NCBI RefSeq assembly: GCF_900149705.1
Contig: NZ_LT703001.1
Coordinates: 248,001-312,000 of the forward strand
Direction of reading: 5' to 3'
Source: Sphingorhabdus sp. Alg231-15
Lineage (GTDB): Bacteria; Pseudomonadota; Alphaproteobacteria; Sphingomonadales; Sphingomonadaceae
DNA length: 64,000 bases
Below the pieces are notes generated by a model. The model ran no database searches and had not been told where the DNA came from. It was given only the letters and a program-made list of their open reading frames with translations. Made by a program: the position numbers and the translations under genes. Below, piece by piece: positions 1 through 9,042 of the stretch. Each line of letters opens with the position of its first letter. Position 1 is the stretch's first letter.

Positions 1-1782
1 CTGAATTTCTCACCTTCTTCCGGAGGTGGTACCAGTATCGACGGACGCTTGATATTATCCGGGCCGTTGCCCGATGGGCAGGTCACGGGGCTGCAAGTGC
101 CTATTGACGGAAGCTTTAACTCCGCTGGCAGCCTCACCTTGTTTCGCAAATGTGTGGATCTGCAGTTTGCGAGCCTCCGGATGGCCTCCTTTATCGCTGG
201 TCCGACGCAGACACGAATATGTCCTGTTACACGTGGTGGAATTGTATCGAACAGTGGTCGCGGCTTGAACATTGCAGCTCAAGCACCGTCATTCAATTTA
301 ACAGGAACGGTTGACGGAACACCTTTGTCGCTGACCAGCGGAGTAGTTGGTTTGTCGTTGGCGAAAGGCATGACGGCAGAAGATATTTCGTTTCGCATGG
401 GGACTGCGGACAGCATGACCAGATTTGATATGGCATTGCTGAGTGCCGCCTTTGGTCGTGACATAACGGGCAAGGTTTCGGGCGCTAACGGACAGATTGC
501 AAGCGTCCCTCTGTTACTAGAGAATATTGAAGGCGACTGGAGCTTTGCTGACGGTGAATTGTTGGCCGATGCCAAGCTGAGTGTCCGGGACGAACAGCAA
601 GTCGAGCGGTTCCGCCCTCTGATCAGCGATGACGTCAAACTGAAATTCGTGGAGGGCAAAATTGTCGCGGATGGTATGCTGCGCGAGCCCAAAACGCAGC
701 GGCAGGTCGCGATGGTGAACCTGCTGCACACGCTCAACAATAGCACCGGTCACGCGCTTTTGAATATTGAATCACTGACATTTGATGACACATTACAGCC
801 AGAATTACTGACTCCGCTGACACTTGGCATTATCGCCAATGTCGCGGGCACGATTACTGGCTCTGGCCAGATCAATTGGGACAATAAGAGCGACGGTATT
901 CGCAGTACTGGATCGTTCCGGACTGATTCCGTCAATCTGGCTGCAGCTTTTGGCCCTGTGACAGGGCTTTCAGGCGAAATCAGTTTCTCGGATTTGTTGG
1001 GGCTTGAAACCGAAGAAGGGCAATTGCTTCGCATGGCGGAGGTTAATCCGGGTGTGGCTGCGTTTAACGGACAGCTTTTCTATCGCTTGTTGCCCGACTA
1101 TAAAATGCAGATTGAGGGAGGCCAGTGGCCTTTCGCAGGAGGAATGCTCTATCTGGAGCCAACCACATTCGATCTGGGTGAGGAAGCGGAGCGGCGGCTG
1201 GAGTTTACTGTGGTCGGCGTCGATGCTGCTCAGTTTCTGACGCAGTTTGATTTTGAGAATATAACGGCTTCCGGCGTTTTTGACGGCAGATTGCCAATGG
1301 TCTTTGATCAGGATGGTGGACGTATTGCTGGCGGTTATCTGACGGCACGCAAAGGTGGTGGCTCGCTCTCTTACATTGGCGAATTGACCTATGAAGATAT
1401 GGGAACCTTCGCCAATTTCGCCTTTAATGCGCTGAAATCACTAAAATATGAACAGCTTACTATAGGTATGGATGGTGCCATTGACGGCGAAATCATCACC
1501 GAAGTGAAATTTGCAGGGTTGCAACAAGGTGATAGTGCGAGCAAAAATTTCATCACAAAGCAGATCGCCAAGGTTCCGCTCGAATTCAACGTTCGCATCC
1601 AGGCACCGTTCATGCAGCTTATGAGTAGTGCGAAAGCCTTTTACGAGCCGGAAATATTGGTCGGCCAGAATTTACCGGCCCTGTTAAGAGCCCAGGAAGA
1701 GCGGGCTTCAGAGGCCGCAAAAGCACTAGAAGACAATCCTGAATCAACTGTTCAGCCACGGGAAAGCGATAATGAGCCATAA
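1..1782 (+). CDS. ydbH: YdbH family intermembrane phospholipid transport protein (5' end outside window)
   Basis: The reading frame is open to base 1, so the gene starts upstream; 593 C-terminal residues are visible. A TTG at 49 is only an internal codon. The sequence has the long, low-complexity beta-rich texture of the YdbH/TamB (AsmA-like) group, and the last third carries the YdbH C-terminal pattern (GGG.LSYIGELTYEDMG, then a stretch on aL..L.Y..L). In Escherichia coli YdbH spans inner to outer membrane and moves phospholipids redundantly with TamB and YhdP; that role is family knowledge. The following ynbE and ydbL genes are its usual partners and support the call. The low-charge C-terminal tail (about residues 550-593 of the visible part) is Glu/Ala/Pro-rich. 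Confidence 0.85.
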   Translation: MNFSPSSGGGTSIDGRLILSGPLPDGQVTGLQVPIDGSFNSAGSLTLFRKCVDLQFASLRMASFIAGPTQTRICPVTRGGIVSNSGRGLNIAAQAPSFNLTGTVDGTPLSLTSGVVGLSLAKGMTAEDISFRMGTADSMTRFDMALLSAAFGRDITGKVSGANGQIASVPLLLENIEGDWSFADGELLADAKLSVRDEQQVERFRPLISDDVKLKFVEGKIVADGMLREPKTQRQVAMVNLLHTLNNSTGHALLNIESLTFDDTLQPELLTPLTLGIIANVAGTITGSGQINWDNKSDGIRSTGSFRTDSVNLAAAFGPVTGLSGEISFSDLLGLETEEGQLLRMAEVNPGVAAFNGQLFYRLLPDYKMQIEGGQWPFAGGMLYLEPTTFDLGEEAERRLEFTVVGVDAAQFLTQFDFENITASGVFDGRLPMVFDQDGGRIAGGYLTARKGGGSLSYIGELTYEDMGTFANFAFNALKSLKYEQLTIGMDGAIDGEIITEVKFAGLQQGDSASKNFITKQIAKVPLEFNVRIQAPFMQLMSSAKAFYEPEILVGQNLPALLRAQEERASEAAKALEDNPESTVQPRESDNEP

Positions 1783-1828
1783 GATATGCCAATTGACGGA
1801 TCGGTCTGGAAATGCGATTCGATCAATT

Positions 1829-2026
1829 ATGAAGAGTAGGAAGACAACCGGCCTGATATCGGGTGTCGCCTTGGGGCTGAGTGCCGTTCTGGCAGGATGT
1901 GTGCAGGTTTCTGCGCCGGATAAACCCATCGTGATCAACTTGAATATCAATATCAAGCAGGAGGTCGTGTATCGTCTGGATGGCGATGCGAAGGATTTGA
2001 TTAACAGTGAAGCGGAGATTTTCTGA
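1829..2026 (+). CDS. ynbE: YnbE-like outer-membrane lipoprotein
   Basis: A 65-residue lipoprotein. From the ATG at 1829 the signal peptide is basic-hydrophobic and ends in a lipobox LAGC with the lipidated Cys at residue 24. The mature part is only about 42 residues and has the YnbE-like segment KPIVINLNINIKQEVVYRL. The frame also has a start at 1772 inside the end of ydbH, but that would add 19 polar residues before the signal peptide, so 1829 is preferred. YnbE is an outer-membrane anchor thought to complete the YdbH bridge. The stop codon overlaps the next start (TGATG), so it is translationally coupled to ydbL. Confidence 0.85.
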   Translation: MKSRKTTGLISGVALGLSAVLAGCVQVSAPDKPIVINLNINIKQEVVYRLDGDAKDLINSEAEIF

Positions 2027-2421
2027 TGTTTGAGTTTATACGGAAAAATAAGGCGGCTGCCGTAGTTGGCGGCTTGGCTTTGACCGCAATTGTAGCAACC
2101 CCGGTCATGGCGCAACGTGACCCTGCTTATGCTGCGGCACGAGCTTCTGGTGCGATTGGTGAAAAGCCCGACGGTTATCTTGGTTATGCCACATCGCCAT
2201 CGGCATCTGTGAAAGCCATGGTGGAAGATTTGAATATCAAGCGTAAAGCGGCCTATACCCGCAAGGCGCAGGAAACAAACTCGACTGTGGAGCAGTTCGC
2301 TTTTACGTCGGGCTGCAACCTAATCATGCGCACGGTGTCGGGCGAGAAATATCAGGCTCCTGATGGCAGCTGGCAGACCAGAACGTCAGCCGCGCCAACG
2401 CGTGACTCGCGCTGCCCATAA
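2026..2421 (+). CDS. ydbL: YdbL family (DUF1318) periplasmic protein
   Basis: A 131-residue secreted protein: hydrophobic signal peptide ending near residue 29 (VMAQ), then a short alpha-helical domain of the DUF1318/YdbL type (ARASGAIGEKPDGYLGY, with VEDLNIKRKAAYTRKA typical). YdbL is thought to regulate or chaperone YdbH-YnbE assembly; that comes from the Escherichia coli system. Its start shares the A of the ynbE stop. The C-terminal 30 residues, with two Cys (in SGCNL and in the terminal RCP), extend beyond the usual YdbL domain. A strong terminator follows at 2450-2481, closing the three-gene unit. Confidence 0.8.
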   Translation: MFEFIRKNKAAAVVGGLALTAIVATPVMAQRDPAYAAARASGAIGEKPDGYLGYATSPSASVKAMVEDLNIKRKAAYTRKAQETNSTVEQFAFTSGCNLIMRTVSGEKYQAPDGSWQTRTSAAPTRDSRCP

Positions 2422-2449
2422 GGTGGATTGAGGATATTATTATGACATT

Positions 2450-2481
2450 GGGCGCGCCGCCAAAATCGGCGCGCCCTTTTT
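2450..2481 (+). terminator. Rho-independent terminator after ydbL
   Basis: A perfect 10-bp GC-rich stem (GGGCGCGCCG at 2450-2459 with CGGCGCGCCC at 2467-2476) encloses a 7-base loop and is followed by a run of five T. It ends the ydbH-ynbE-ydbL unit before the ATP synthase operon. Confidence 0.9.
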
Positions 2482-2658
2482 CGTTTCAAATCACTGATTT
2501 TTTGTCGAATTTTCTGCAGTGCAGCATCGCTGTTGACTTGGCGCACCCGCTTTTCTAAACGGGCGCGGTTAGCGGGGCTGCTCGCTGTCGTGAGTAGAAC
2601 CAGATTAATCGGCTTTTCCGCTGATTTTCAATAGTTTTGCAAAGAATCACGGCAGAGA

Positions 2659-2973
2659 ATGGACCTGGTAAATCTGATGGACGATGATGCGAAGATAGAG
2701 GCGCTGAAAAAGCGGATCGATCAGGCAACATCAGAAGAGGCGGTCAGATCAGGCAAAACCCAAAAAGGGGTCGATGATAATTATCGGCTCGGAAATCGGG
2801 TTTTGGCGGATTTGATTGCAGGCATTGGTGGTGGTGCTTTGGTCGGCTGGGTGCTTGATCATTTTATCGGGACTTCGCCTTGGCTTCTTTTGGTTTTCCT
2901 GTTTCTGGGGATCATCGTGGCATTCAGAAATATTATTAAACTCTCGAACGAGAGCGCAGAAAAACACAAATGA
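2659..2973 (+). CDS. atpI: F0F1 ATP synthase assembly protein I
   Basis: A 104-residue membrane protein with a polar N-terminal third and two C-terminal transmembrane helices forming a hairpin (about residues 52-70 and 75-93), typical of AtpI/AtpQ. It starts with GTDRRLGNRV-like residues NYRLGNRVLADLIAGIGGG before the first helix. AtpI assists assembly of the c-ring and is first in the F0 operons of Alphaproteobacteria. It is followed after 36 bases by atpB. About 240 bases upstream (2482-2658) hold no gene and probably the operon promoter; a TTGACT at 2533 is a possible -35 but no convincing -10 follows. Confidence 0.88.
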   Translation: MDLVNLMDDDAKIEALKKRIDQATSEEAVRSGKTQKGVDDNYRLGNRVLADLIAGIGGGALVGWVLDHFIGTSPWLLLVFLFLGIIVAFRNIIKLSNESAEKHK

Positions 2974-3009
2974 TTTTTGCGCACCGTTCAGAAAACAGGG
3001 GTCCCTTGC

Positions 3010-3792
3010 GTGGCGACTGAAGAAGGTAAAATCGATCCAATGTACCAGTTTGAGGTACAGACGATTTTGGAAGGCTTTTCACTAGGCGGACAGCAGATTG
3101 CGTTCACCAATAGCGCGGTCTGGATGCTGGTTGCAGTGGCCGGACTGTGGGTGTTTATGCTTGGCGGCATGAAGCGCGAACTGGTTCCCGGTCGCTGGCA
3201 GATGATGGTTGAGGGCTTTACCGGCTTTATCGACAACATGATGGAGGCCAATATCGGCCCGGCTGGCCGCAAATATGCGCCCTACGTCTTCTCTTTGTTC
3301 ATGTTCATCCTCTTCTCGAACGTTTTCGGCTTGCTACCAGTTGGCGTCTTGGGATTGCATCCTTTTACGGTAACGAGCCATCTAACTGTTACCGGCGTAT
3401 TGGCGATTATGAGTTTCTCGATTGTGTTGATCGTGGGCTTCGCGAAGCATAAGCTTCATTTCTTCTCGCTGTTCATTCCGGACGGAACGCCGCTTCCAAT
3501 GGTTCCCTTCATCTTCATTGTTGAGTTGTTGTCCTTTCTGGTACGTCCTTTCAGCCTGGCGCTTCGGCTTTTTGTCGCGATGACCGCTGGTCATATTTTG
3601 CTGAAAGTTCTGGCCGGTTTCGTGATCAACAGCACCAACGCTGGTGCCGGTTACGGCGTGCTGGTTGGTATTCCAAGTTTTGCGTTGATGATTGGTATCA
3701 GCGCTCTCGAATTGCTGGTGGCGGTGGTGCAAGCCTATGTCTTTGCATTGCTGACATCGCTTTACATAAACGATGCAGAAAACCTGCATTGA
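3010..3792 (+). CDS. atpB: F0F1 ATP synthase subunit a
   Basis: Subunit a (260 residues) forms the proton half-channels beside the c-ring in the inner membrane. Several hydrophobic helices are visible, and the essential Arg lies in the SLALRLFVAMTAGH segment; the next conserved helix is LELLVAVVQAYVFALL. I chose GTG 3010, which follows an AGGGG ribosome site at 2995-2999 and gives the usual short N-terminus ending in KIDPMYQF. A longer frame to TTG 2977 lacks a ribosome site. ATG 3040 is a shorter alternative. It lies between atpI and atpE. Confidence 0.93.
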   Translation: MATEEGKIDPMYQFEVQTILEGFSLGGQQIAFTNSAVWMLVAVAGLWVFMLGGMKRELVPGRWQMMVEGFTGFIDNMMEANIGPAGRKYAPYVFSLFMFILFSNVFGLLPVGVLGLHPFTVTSHLTVTGVLAIMSFSIVLIVGFAKHKLHFFSLFIPDGTPLPMVPFIFIVELLSFLVRPFSLALRLFVAMTAGHILLKVLAGFVINSTNAGAGYGVLVGIPSFALMIGISALELLVAVVQAYVFALLTSLYINDAENLH

Positions 3793-3844
3793 TTTGAAAC
3801 AAGACTATTTTTCCAAACGATATTTTTGAACAGGAGTTATTATC

Positions 3845-4072
3845 ATGGACGCAGAAGCAGCAAAATTATTGGGCGCAGGTCTGGCAGCAATTGGTGCCGG
3901 TGTAGCCGCCGTAGGTGTGGGTAACGTATTCGGAAGCTTCCTGGAAAGCGCTCTGCGCAATCCATCCGCCGCTGACGGCCAACAGGGCCGTTTGTTCATC
4001 GGCTTTGCTGCTGCCGAGCTTTTGGGTCTGCTGGCATTTGTTGTCGCAATGATCCTGATTTTCGTTGCCTAA
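3845..4072 (+). CDS. atpE: F0F1 ATP synthase subunit c
   Basis: A 75-residue two-helix hairpin proteolipid forming the rotor c-ring. The glycine-rich first helix (GAGLAAIGAGVAAVGVG), the polar loop RNPSA and the proton-binding carboxylate Glu58 in AAAELLG are all present. A good AGGAG ribosome site lies at 3832-3836. Glu rather than Asp at the ion site and no sodium-ligand pattern suggest proton coupling. A stable hairpin follows the gene (4083-4121) before atpF', which may help set the high c-subunit yield. Confidence 0.96.
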   Translation: MDAEAAKLLGAGLAAIGAGVAAVGVGNVFGSFLESALRNPSAADGQQGRLFIGFAAAELLGLLAFVVAMILIFVA

Positions 4073-4082
4073 TATATGATAT

Positions 4083-4121
4083 GAAACTGGCGGGGTAGCC
4101 CTAGCGCTACTCCGCAGTTTC
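4083..4121 (+). promoter_or_regulatory. Intra-operon stem-loop between atpE and atpF'
   Basis: The segment reads GAAACTG-GCGGGGTAGC, a short loop, then GCTACTCCGC-AGTTTC, forming a nearly complete stem of about 16 bp with one bulge and one mismatch. No T-run follows, so it is more likely an mRNA processing or stability element than a full terminator. Confidence 0.6.
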
Positions 4122-4144
4122 AAACTATTGGAGCCTCTGGTTCG

Positions 4145-4639
4145 ATGCCACAAATTGATCAAATTGCCCTAACTTATGGATCCCAGATTTTCTGGCTTTT
4201 GTTGACTTTCGGGTTCACATTCATTGTCATTGGTTTGGGCATGTTTCCGAAAATCCAGGGAACGGTTGATGCGCGGGATAAGCGGATTGCGGACGATCTA
4301 GAGGCGGCTCGGTCGGCTAATACCAAAGCGGATGAGCTAGAAGAGAGCTATCGCGTCAAAATGGAAAAAGACCGAGGTGAGGCTCAGGCTGTGGTTGAAG
4401 CCAGCAAGGCCAAAGCCAGCGAGGCTGCTGAGAAGCGAAAGACTAAGGCCAGTACCGATATTGCCACAAAACTCGCAGCTGCGGAGGCGGATATTAAAGC
4501 ACGATCCGCTGAAGCTCTGAAAGAGATTGAAGGCGTTTCCGCAGAAGTCGCACAAGATATGGTTGCCAAGATCTCTGGCGCGAAAGTGACCAAAGCGGCA
4601 GCTCTCAAGGAAACAAAGGCAGCTTTGAAACATGGTTGA
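4145..4639 (+). CDS. atpF2: F0F1 ATP synthase subunit b' (AtpF2/AtpG)
   Basis: A 164-residue stator subunit with one N-terminal transmembrane helix (about 14-33, FWLLLTFGFTFIVIGLGMF) followed by a long charged Ala/Lys/Glu coiled coil. Photosynthetic bacteria and Alphaproteobacteria carry two different b subunits, b and b', that heterodimerise as the peripheral stalk; the two adjacent b-type genes here fit. Its end overlaps the atpF start by 8 bases, pointing to coupled translation and equal amounts. Confidence 0.9.
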   Translation: MPQIDQIALTYGSQIFWLLLTFGFTFIVIGLGMFPKIQGTVDARDKRIADDLEAARSANTKADELEESYRVKMEKDRGEAQAVVEASKAKASEAAEKRKTKASTDIATKLAAAEADIKARSAEALKEIEGVSAEVAQDMVAKISGAKVTKAAALKETKAALKHG

Positions 4640-5210
4640 TTTCACTATTCTCGCTACCGCCGCGACTGACATCGCCATGCTGGCATCTGGTGCTGGCGAA
4701 GAGCATGTGACGCCGTCGGTATTCGGTATCTTCAATGCGACAGTTTTTGTTTCGCTGTCGATGCTGGTCGTTGTGGGCTTGGTTATCTGGAAGAAAGTTC
4801 CAGCCGCCATCGGAGCGTCGCTCGACAAGAAAATTGCAGATATTCGCGAGCAATTGGACGAAGCCAAAAAGCTGCGTGAAGAATCAGAAGAGTTACGCGC
4901 AAAATATGAATCTCGTCTGCGGGCTGCAGATGACGAAGCCGCTGAAATTTTGGCACAGGCTGAAAAAGAAGCAGAGCTGGTTGTTGCTGATGCGAAAAAA
5001 GCGACCACCGATCTGATTGCGCGTCGCAAGAAGATGGCGGAAGACAAGATTGCCGCCGCAGAACGTTCCGCTATTGCTGATGTTCGTGCCAAGGCTGCAG
5101 GCGCTGCAACAATTGCCGCGCAGAACCTGATTGCCGCCAATCATGACGCAGCCGCTGACAAAGCAGTGATCGATAAAACGATCAGCGATCTCGGTACGAA
5201 GCTCAACTAA
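4632..5210 (+). CDS. atpF: F0F1 ATP synthase subunit b
   Basis: A 192-residue stator subunit: about 30 residues of N-terminal extension, one transmembrane helix (about 33-54), then a long coiled coil (LDKKIADIREQLDEAKKLREE onward) reaching toward F1. It starts inside the last codons of b'. It is the last F0 gene here; no F1 genes (atpHAGDC) follow because uvrC comes next, so F0 and F1 are in separate operons as in other Alphaproteobacteria. Confidence 0.93.
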   Translation: MVDFTILATAATDIAMLASGAGEEHVTPSVFGIFNATVFVSLSMLVVVGLVIWKKVPAAIGASLDKKIADIREQLDEAKKLREESEELRAKYESRLRAADDEAAEILAQAEKEAELVVADAKKATTDLIARRKKMAEDKIAAAERSAIADVRAKAAGAATIAAQNLIAANHDAAADKAVIDKTISDLGTKLN

Positions 5211-5275
5211 TATAAGACAAATTTGGTTTCGACTGGGTGCTGGTAATCATCAGCGCCTGCGCCTAGATATATTCT

Positions 5276-7192
5276 ATGTCCGGCCCGCAATCACCCGACC
5301 GATTTAACGAAGAAAAAGCCACCTATTCGGTGCGCGGTAACGAGACGCCGGACCTCGAAACCGGCATGGCAGCGATCCGTGAAACGTTAAAAACCCTGCC
5401 AACGCGGCCTGGCGTCTATCGGATGCAGGATAGTCGCGGTGATGTGCTCTATGTGGGCAAGGCGCGGTCGCTCAAAAATCGTGTTGGTTCCTATGTTCAG
5501 ATGAACCGGCTACCCCATCGATTGCTGCGGATGGTCGCGCAAACCCGGTCCATGACAATCGTGACGACAGGCAGTGAAGCCGAGGCGTTGCTGCTGGAAG
5601 CACAGCTGATCAAGAAGTTCCGTCCGGCTTATAATGTACTGCTCCGCGACGATAAGAGCTTTCCGTTCATCCTGCTGCGCGAAGATCATGACTTTCCGCG
5701 CATTCAAAAACATCGCGGCGCGCAAAAAACGATAGGCAAATATTTTGGTCCTTTCGCTAGCGCTGGATCGGTAAACCAAACGCTTAACGCCTTGCAAAAG
5801 CTTTTCCTGCTTCGATCCTGTACAGACAGCTTTTTCAGCAACCGCTCGCGGCCCTGCTTACTCTATCAAATCAAACGCTGTTCTGCCCCTTGTGTGGATC
5901 GGATTACCAAGGAAGACTATGCGGAGCTTGTTGAGGATTCGCGGAACTTCCTCTCCGGCAAATCGACCGAAGTGCAACAGAAGCTGGGTGCGCAGATGGA
6001 AAAAGCCTCCGAAGCGCTCGATTTTGAAATGGCGGCTTTGTACCGGGACAGACTGAAAGCATTGACTTTCATCCAAGGCAATCAGGCGGTTAATGCAGCT
6101 GGCTTACCTGACGCCGATATATTCGCGTTGGCGGCTAAAGGTTCGACTGTTTGCATACAGGCTTTTTTCATTCGAGGCGGCCAGAACTGGGGACATCGCA
6201 GCTTTTTCCCCGCCCATACGAGTAATGTTGAGATCGAGGAGGTTCTGTCCAGTTTCCTGATGCAATTTTACGATCGGATGCCGCCGCCAAAACTGGTGCT
6301 GCTAGACCGTGAACTGCCGGATGAGCAATTGTTATCCGAAGCATTGGGTACGCGAGCAGATTATAAAGTCAGCGTATCCCGCCCTCAGCGTGGTGATCGT
6401 CTGAAGTTGCTGAAACAGGCCAGCCGCAATGCGGAGGAGGCGCTCGACAGGCGGCTTGCAGAATCCTCTACTCAGGCAAAAATCATGCGCGAGATGGTCG
6501 ATCTGTTGGAGCTTGATACGGTGCCGGATCGCATCGAAATATACGATAACAGCCATATACAGGGGACGAATATGGTTGGCGGAATGGTGGTCGCCGGGCC
6601 GGAAGGCTTTCGGAAGAGCGCCTATCGCAAGTTTAACATCAAAAATCCTGATACCAAACCGGGTGACGATTTTGCGATGATGCGCGAGGTGCTGGAACGC
6701 CGTTTCGCCCGCGCGCAAAAGGAAGACCCCGATCGTGAGAAGGGTGAATGGCCCGATCTCGTACTGATTGACGGAGGTAAAGGGCAGATGAGCGCCGCCA
6801 AGGACGCACTGGCGGAAATCGGAGTAGAAGACGTCAACATGATCGGCGTGTCCAAGGGACCGGATCGGAACGCGGGGCGTGAGACGTTTCACTTCATGGA
6901 TGGACGTGAGCTGAATCTGCCGATTAACAGCCCGGTATTATTCTATTTGCAGCGCTTGCGAGATGAGGCTCATCGCTATGCGATTGGGGCGCATCGTCAG
7001 AAGCGCGCAAAGTCTATTGGTCATAGTTCTCTGGATGACGTCCCTGGCATTGGACCTGCGCGAAAGCGGGCGATGCTGCTACATTTCGGAACGGCTCGAG
7101 CAGTCAAAAACGCATCATTGGAAGACCTTCAAGGTGCACCGGGTGTTTCCGCGACTGTAGCGCAAAAAGTATATGATTATTTTCATGGCTAA
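5276..7192 (+). CDS. uvrC: UvrABC nucleotide excision repair endonuclease subunit C
   Basis: UvrC (638 residues) makes both incisions around UvrB-marked DNA lesions. Visible modules: GIY-YIG nuclease (GVY at 46-48, YVG at 59-61, Arg64 in KARSLKNR), a UvrB-binding UVR motif near 240 (EKASEALDFEMAALYRDRL), the RNase H-like second nuclease (DNSHIQGTNMVGGMVV) and C-terminal helix-hairpin-helix DNA binding (VPGIGPARKRAML). A polar extension of about 40 residues precedes the nuclease. The end overlaps recO by 8 bases, so the two repair genes are probably coexpressed. Confidence 0.96.
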   Translation: MSGPQSPDRFNEEKATYSVRGNETPDLETGMAAIRETLKTLPTRPGVYRMQDSRGDVLYVGKARSLKNRVGSYVQMNRLPHRLLRMVAQTRSMTIVTTGSEAEALLLEAQLIKKFRPAYNVLLRDDKSFPFILLREDHDFPRIQKHRGAQKTIGKYFGPFASAGSVNQTLNALQKLFLLRSCTDSFFSNRSRPCLLYQIKRCSAPCVDRITKEDYAELVEDSRNFLSGKSTEVQQKLGAQMEKASEALDFEMAALYRDRLKALTFIQGNQAVNAAGLPDADIFALAAKGSTVCIQAFFIRGGQNWGHRSFFPAHTSNVEIEEVLSSFLMQFYDRMPPPKLVLLDRELPDEQLLSEALGTRADYKVSVSRPQRGDRLKLLKQASRNAEEALDRRLAESSTQAKIMREMVDLLELDTVPDRIEIYDNSHIQGTNMVGGMVVAGPEGFRKSAYRKFNIKNPDTKPGDDFAMMREVLERRFARAQKEDPDREKGEWPDLVLIDGGKGQMSAAKDALAEIGVEDVNMIGVSKGPDRNAGRETFHFMDGRELNLPINSPVLFYLQRLRDEAHRYAIGAHRQKRAKSIGHSSLDDVPGIGPARKRAMLLHFGTARAVKNASLEDLQGAPGVSATVAQKVYDYFHG

Positions 7193-7919
7193 CCTGCGAA
7201 CCTCGGCCATTATTTGCTCTGTTCGGCAGCACGGAGAGCATGGCGCGGTCGTGCGGTCCTTGACGCCAGAAAATGGCTTGATTGCCGGGTATGTTAGGGG
7301 TGCACGGTCGCGAACCATGCGGCCTGTATTGATTCCGTCCAACATCGTTCAGGCGGATTATCGTGCGCGGACCGAAGATCAATTGGCGTCGATGACTGCC
7401 GAGCTGCAACAAAGCCGTGGCCCGTATCTTGGCGAACCGCTCGCTAGTGCTGCGCTCGAATGGGTTACTGCGCTAACAGCTGCCATTCTGCCCGAAGAAC
7501 ATAGCTATCCACAACTACACAGTGCGCTATCCGCATTGCTTGAGGCGATATGTGGAGCACCGTCTGCCAAGGGCTGGACCGTGGCGCTCGTACGTTATGA
7601 ACTACTCCTCTTGTCGGAATTGGGCTTTGGGCTGTCGCTCGACAAATGTGCTGTGACTGGTGATGCAGATGACCTAGTGTTTATCAGCCCCAAGAGCGCG
7701 ACTGCGGTAAGTTTGGGGGCAGGGCAGATTTACAAGGACAAGCTCTTACCATTTCCGCCCTTTTTGAAGGAATCTGATATTCCCGATTGGGATGATATTT
7801 TTGACGGTTTGAAGGTGACCGGGTTTTTCCTCAAGCGTCATTTCTTCGAGGATCGTCGCAATGACGTCATGGCGTCTCGCACGGTTTTGGTAGATCGTCT
7901 AAAAAGGGTGGTTGCCTAA
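7185..7919 (+). CDS. recO: DNA repair protein RecO
   Basis: RecO (244 residues from ATG 7185) helps load RecA on SSB-coated single strands in the RecFOR pathway. The N-terminal OB-fold begins with the RecO-typical segment about the need to capture a signal from growth (HGEHGAVVRSLTPENGLIAGYVRGARS). The helical C-terminal domain has CAVTGDADDLVFISPKSATAVS, keeping only the first Cys of the zinc cluster found in some RecO proteins. A start at 7173 is possible, but ATG 7185 gives the common MANLRT-type start. Confidence 0.92.
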   Translation: MANLRTSAIICSVRQHGEHGAVVRSLTPENGLIAGYVRGARSRTMRPVLIPSNIVQADYRARTEDQLASMTAELQQSRGPYLGEPLASAALEWVTALTAAILPEEHSYPQLHSALSALLEAICGAPSAKGWTVALVRYELLLLSELGFGLSLDKCAVTGDADDLVFISPKSATAVSLGAGQIYKDKLLPFPPFLKESDIPDWDDIFDGLKVTGFFLKRHFFEDRRNDVMASRTVLVDRLKRVVA

Positions 7920-7966
7920 TCTCCTCGAGCGCGGCAGGGATGCGCGCAAAGAGTTGAGGAAAAAAC

Positions 7967-9016
7967 ATGCATATTGCGGTTCTCGCTGGCGACGGCATAG
8001 GTCAGGAAATCATGGTAGAAGCCTTGCGCGTCCTGGAAGCGCTGGGATTGCCTGATTTGAAGCTCGATCAAGCTGATGTGGGCGGAGTGGCCTATAAAAA
8101 CCACGGTCATCCGCTGCCGCCTGCGACGCTCGAATTGGTGATGGCTTCTGATGCTGTCTTGTTCGGGGCGGTTGGTGATCCCGATTGCGATGATCTGAAC
8201 CGTCACTTGCGCCCTGAACAGGCCGTACTTGGATTGCGCAAGGAAATGCAAACATTTGCAAACCTGCGCCCAGCCAAAGCCTTTACTGGTCTTGAAAACC
8301 TGTCGGCCTTGAAACCGGATATTGCTGGTGCGATCGATCTTCTGATCCTGCGGGAACTGACCGGCGATATCTATTTCGGTGAAAAGGGGCAGCGAACGAC
8401 GGATACCGGCTTGCGGGAGGGCTATGATATCATGGCCTATGACGAGGAAGAAGTCAGTCGTATCGCGCATGTCGCTTTCAAGGCGGCTCAGGGGCGGCGT
8501 AAAAAACTATGTTCTGTAGACAAAGCCAACGTTCTGCAAACATCAGTGCTCTGGCGCGAAGTCGTCAACGAAGTCAGCGCCGATTATCCAGATGTCGAAC
8601 TTAGTCATATGTATGTGGATAATGCAGCAATGCAGCTCGTACGCAATCCAGGCCAGTTTGATGTCATGCTTACCGGCAATATATTTGGTGATATCTTGTC
8701 CGATCAAGCAAGTATGTGTGTGGGCTCGATCGGCTTGCTGGCGTCAGCCTCCTTGGGTAGCGGAAAAAAGGGCTTGTTTGAACCAATCCACGGCAGTGCC
8801 CCCGATATTGCAGGGCAGGGCATTGCCAATCCTTCTGCGATGATATTGTCCGCTGCGATGATGTTGCGCCACAGTTTTGCGATGGAGGAAGAAGCTGCGC
8901 GGATTGAGCAGGCCGTCGCCGATGTATTGCAGCAAGGCACCTTAGGGCACGATCTCGGTGGTAGTGCCTCAACACGAGAAATTGGCGATGCGGTTGTTGC
9001 GCAGCTTGCCAGTTAA
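7967..9016 (+). CDS. leuB: 3-isopropylmalate dehydrogenase
   Basis: LeuB (349 residues) oxidatively decarboxylates 3-isopropylmalate with NAD in leucine synthesis. Family hallmarks are the N-terminal [13 protein letters not shown], the arginine-rich substrate loop (LRPAKAF ... [17 protein letters not shown]), the [13 protein letters not shown] lysine region and the signature [25 protein letters not shown] ribosome site lies about 10 bases upstream. It is followed by metZ, so amino-acid synthesis genes are grouped, but leuC and leuD are not in the window. Confidence 0.96.
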   Translation: MHIAVLAGDGIGQEIMVEALRVLEALGLPDLKLDQADVGGVAYKNHGHPLPPATLELVMASDAVLFGAVGDPDCDDLNRHLRPEQAVLGLRKEMQTFANLRPAKAFTGLENLSALKPDIAGAIDLLILRELTGDIYFGEKGQRTTDTGLREGYDIMAYDEEEVSRIAHVAFKAAQGRRKKLCSVDKANVLQTSVLWREVVNEVSADYPDVELSHMYVDNAAMQLVRNPGQFDVMLTGNIFGDILSDQASMCVGSIGLLASASLGSGKKGLFEPIHGSAPDIAGQGIANPSAMILSAAMMLRHSFAMEEEAARIEQAVADVLQQGTLGHDLGGSASTREIGDAVVAQLAS

Positions 9017-9042
9017 GCGCCGTTTGGCTTAGGAAAACATAT

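Noticed and set aside
5220-5260. Terminator after atpF
   Set aside because: GGTGCTG with CAGCGCC can pair weakly, but the stem is short and there is no T-run.
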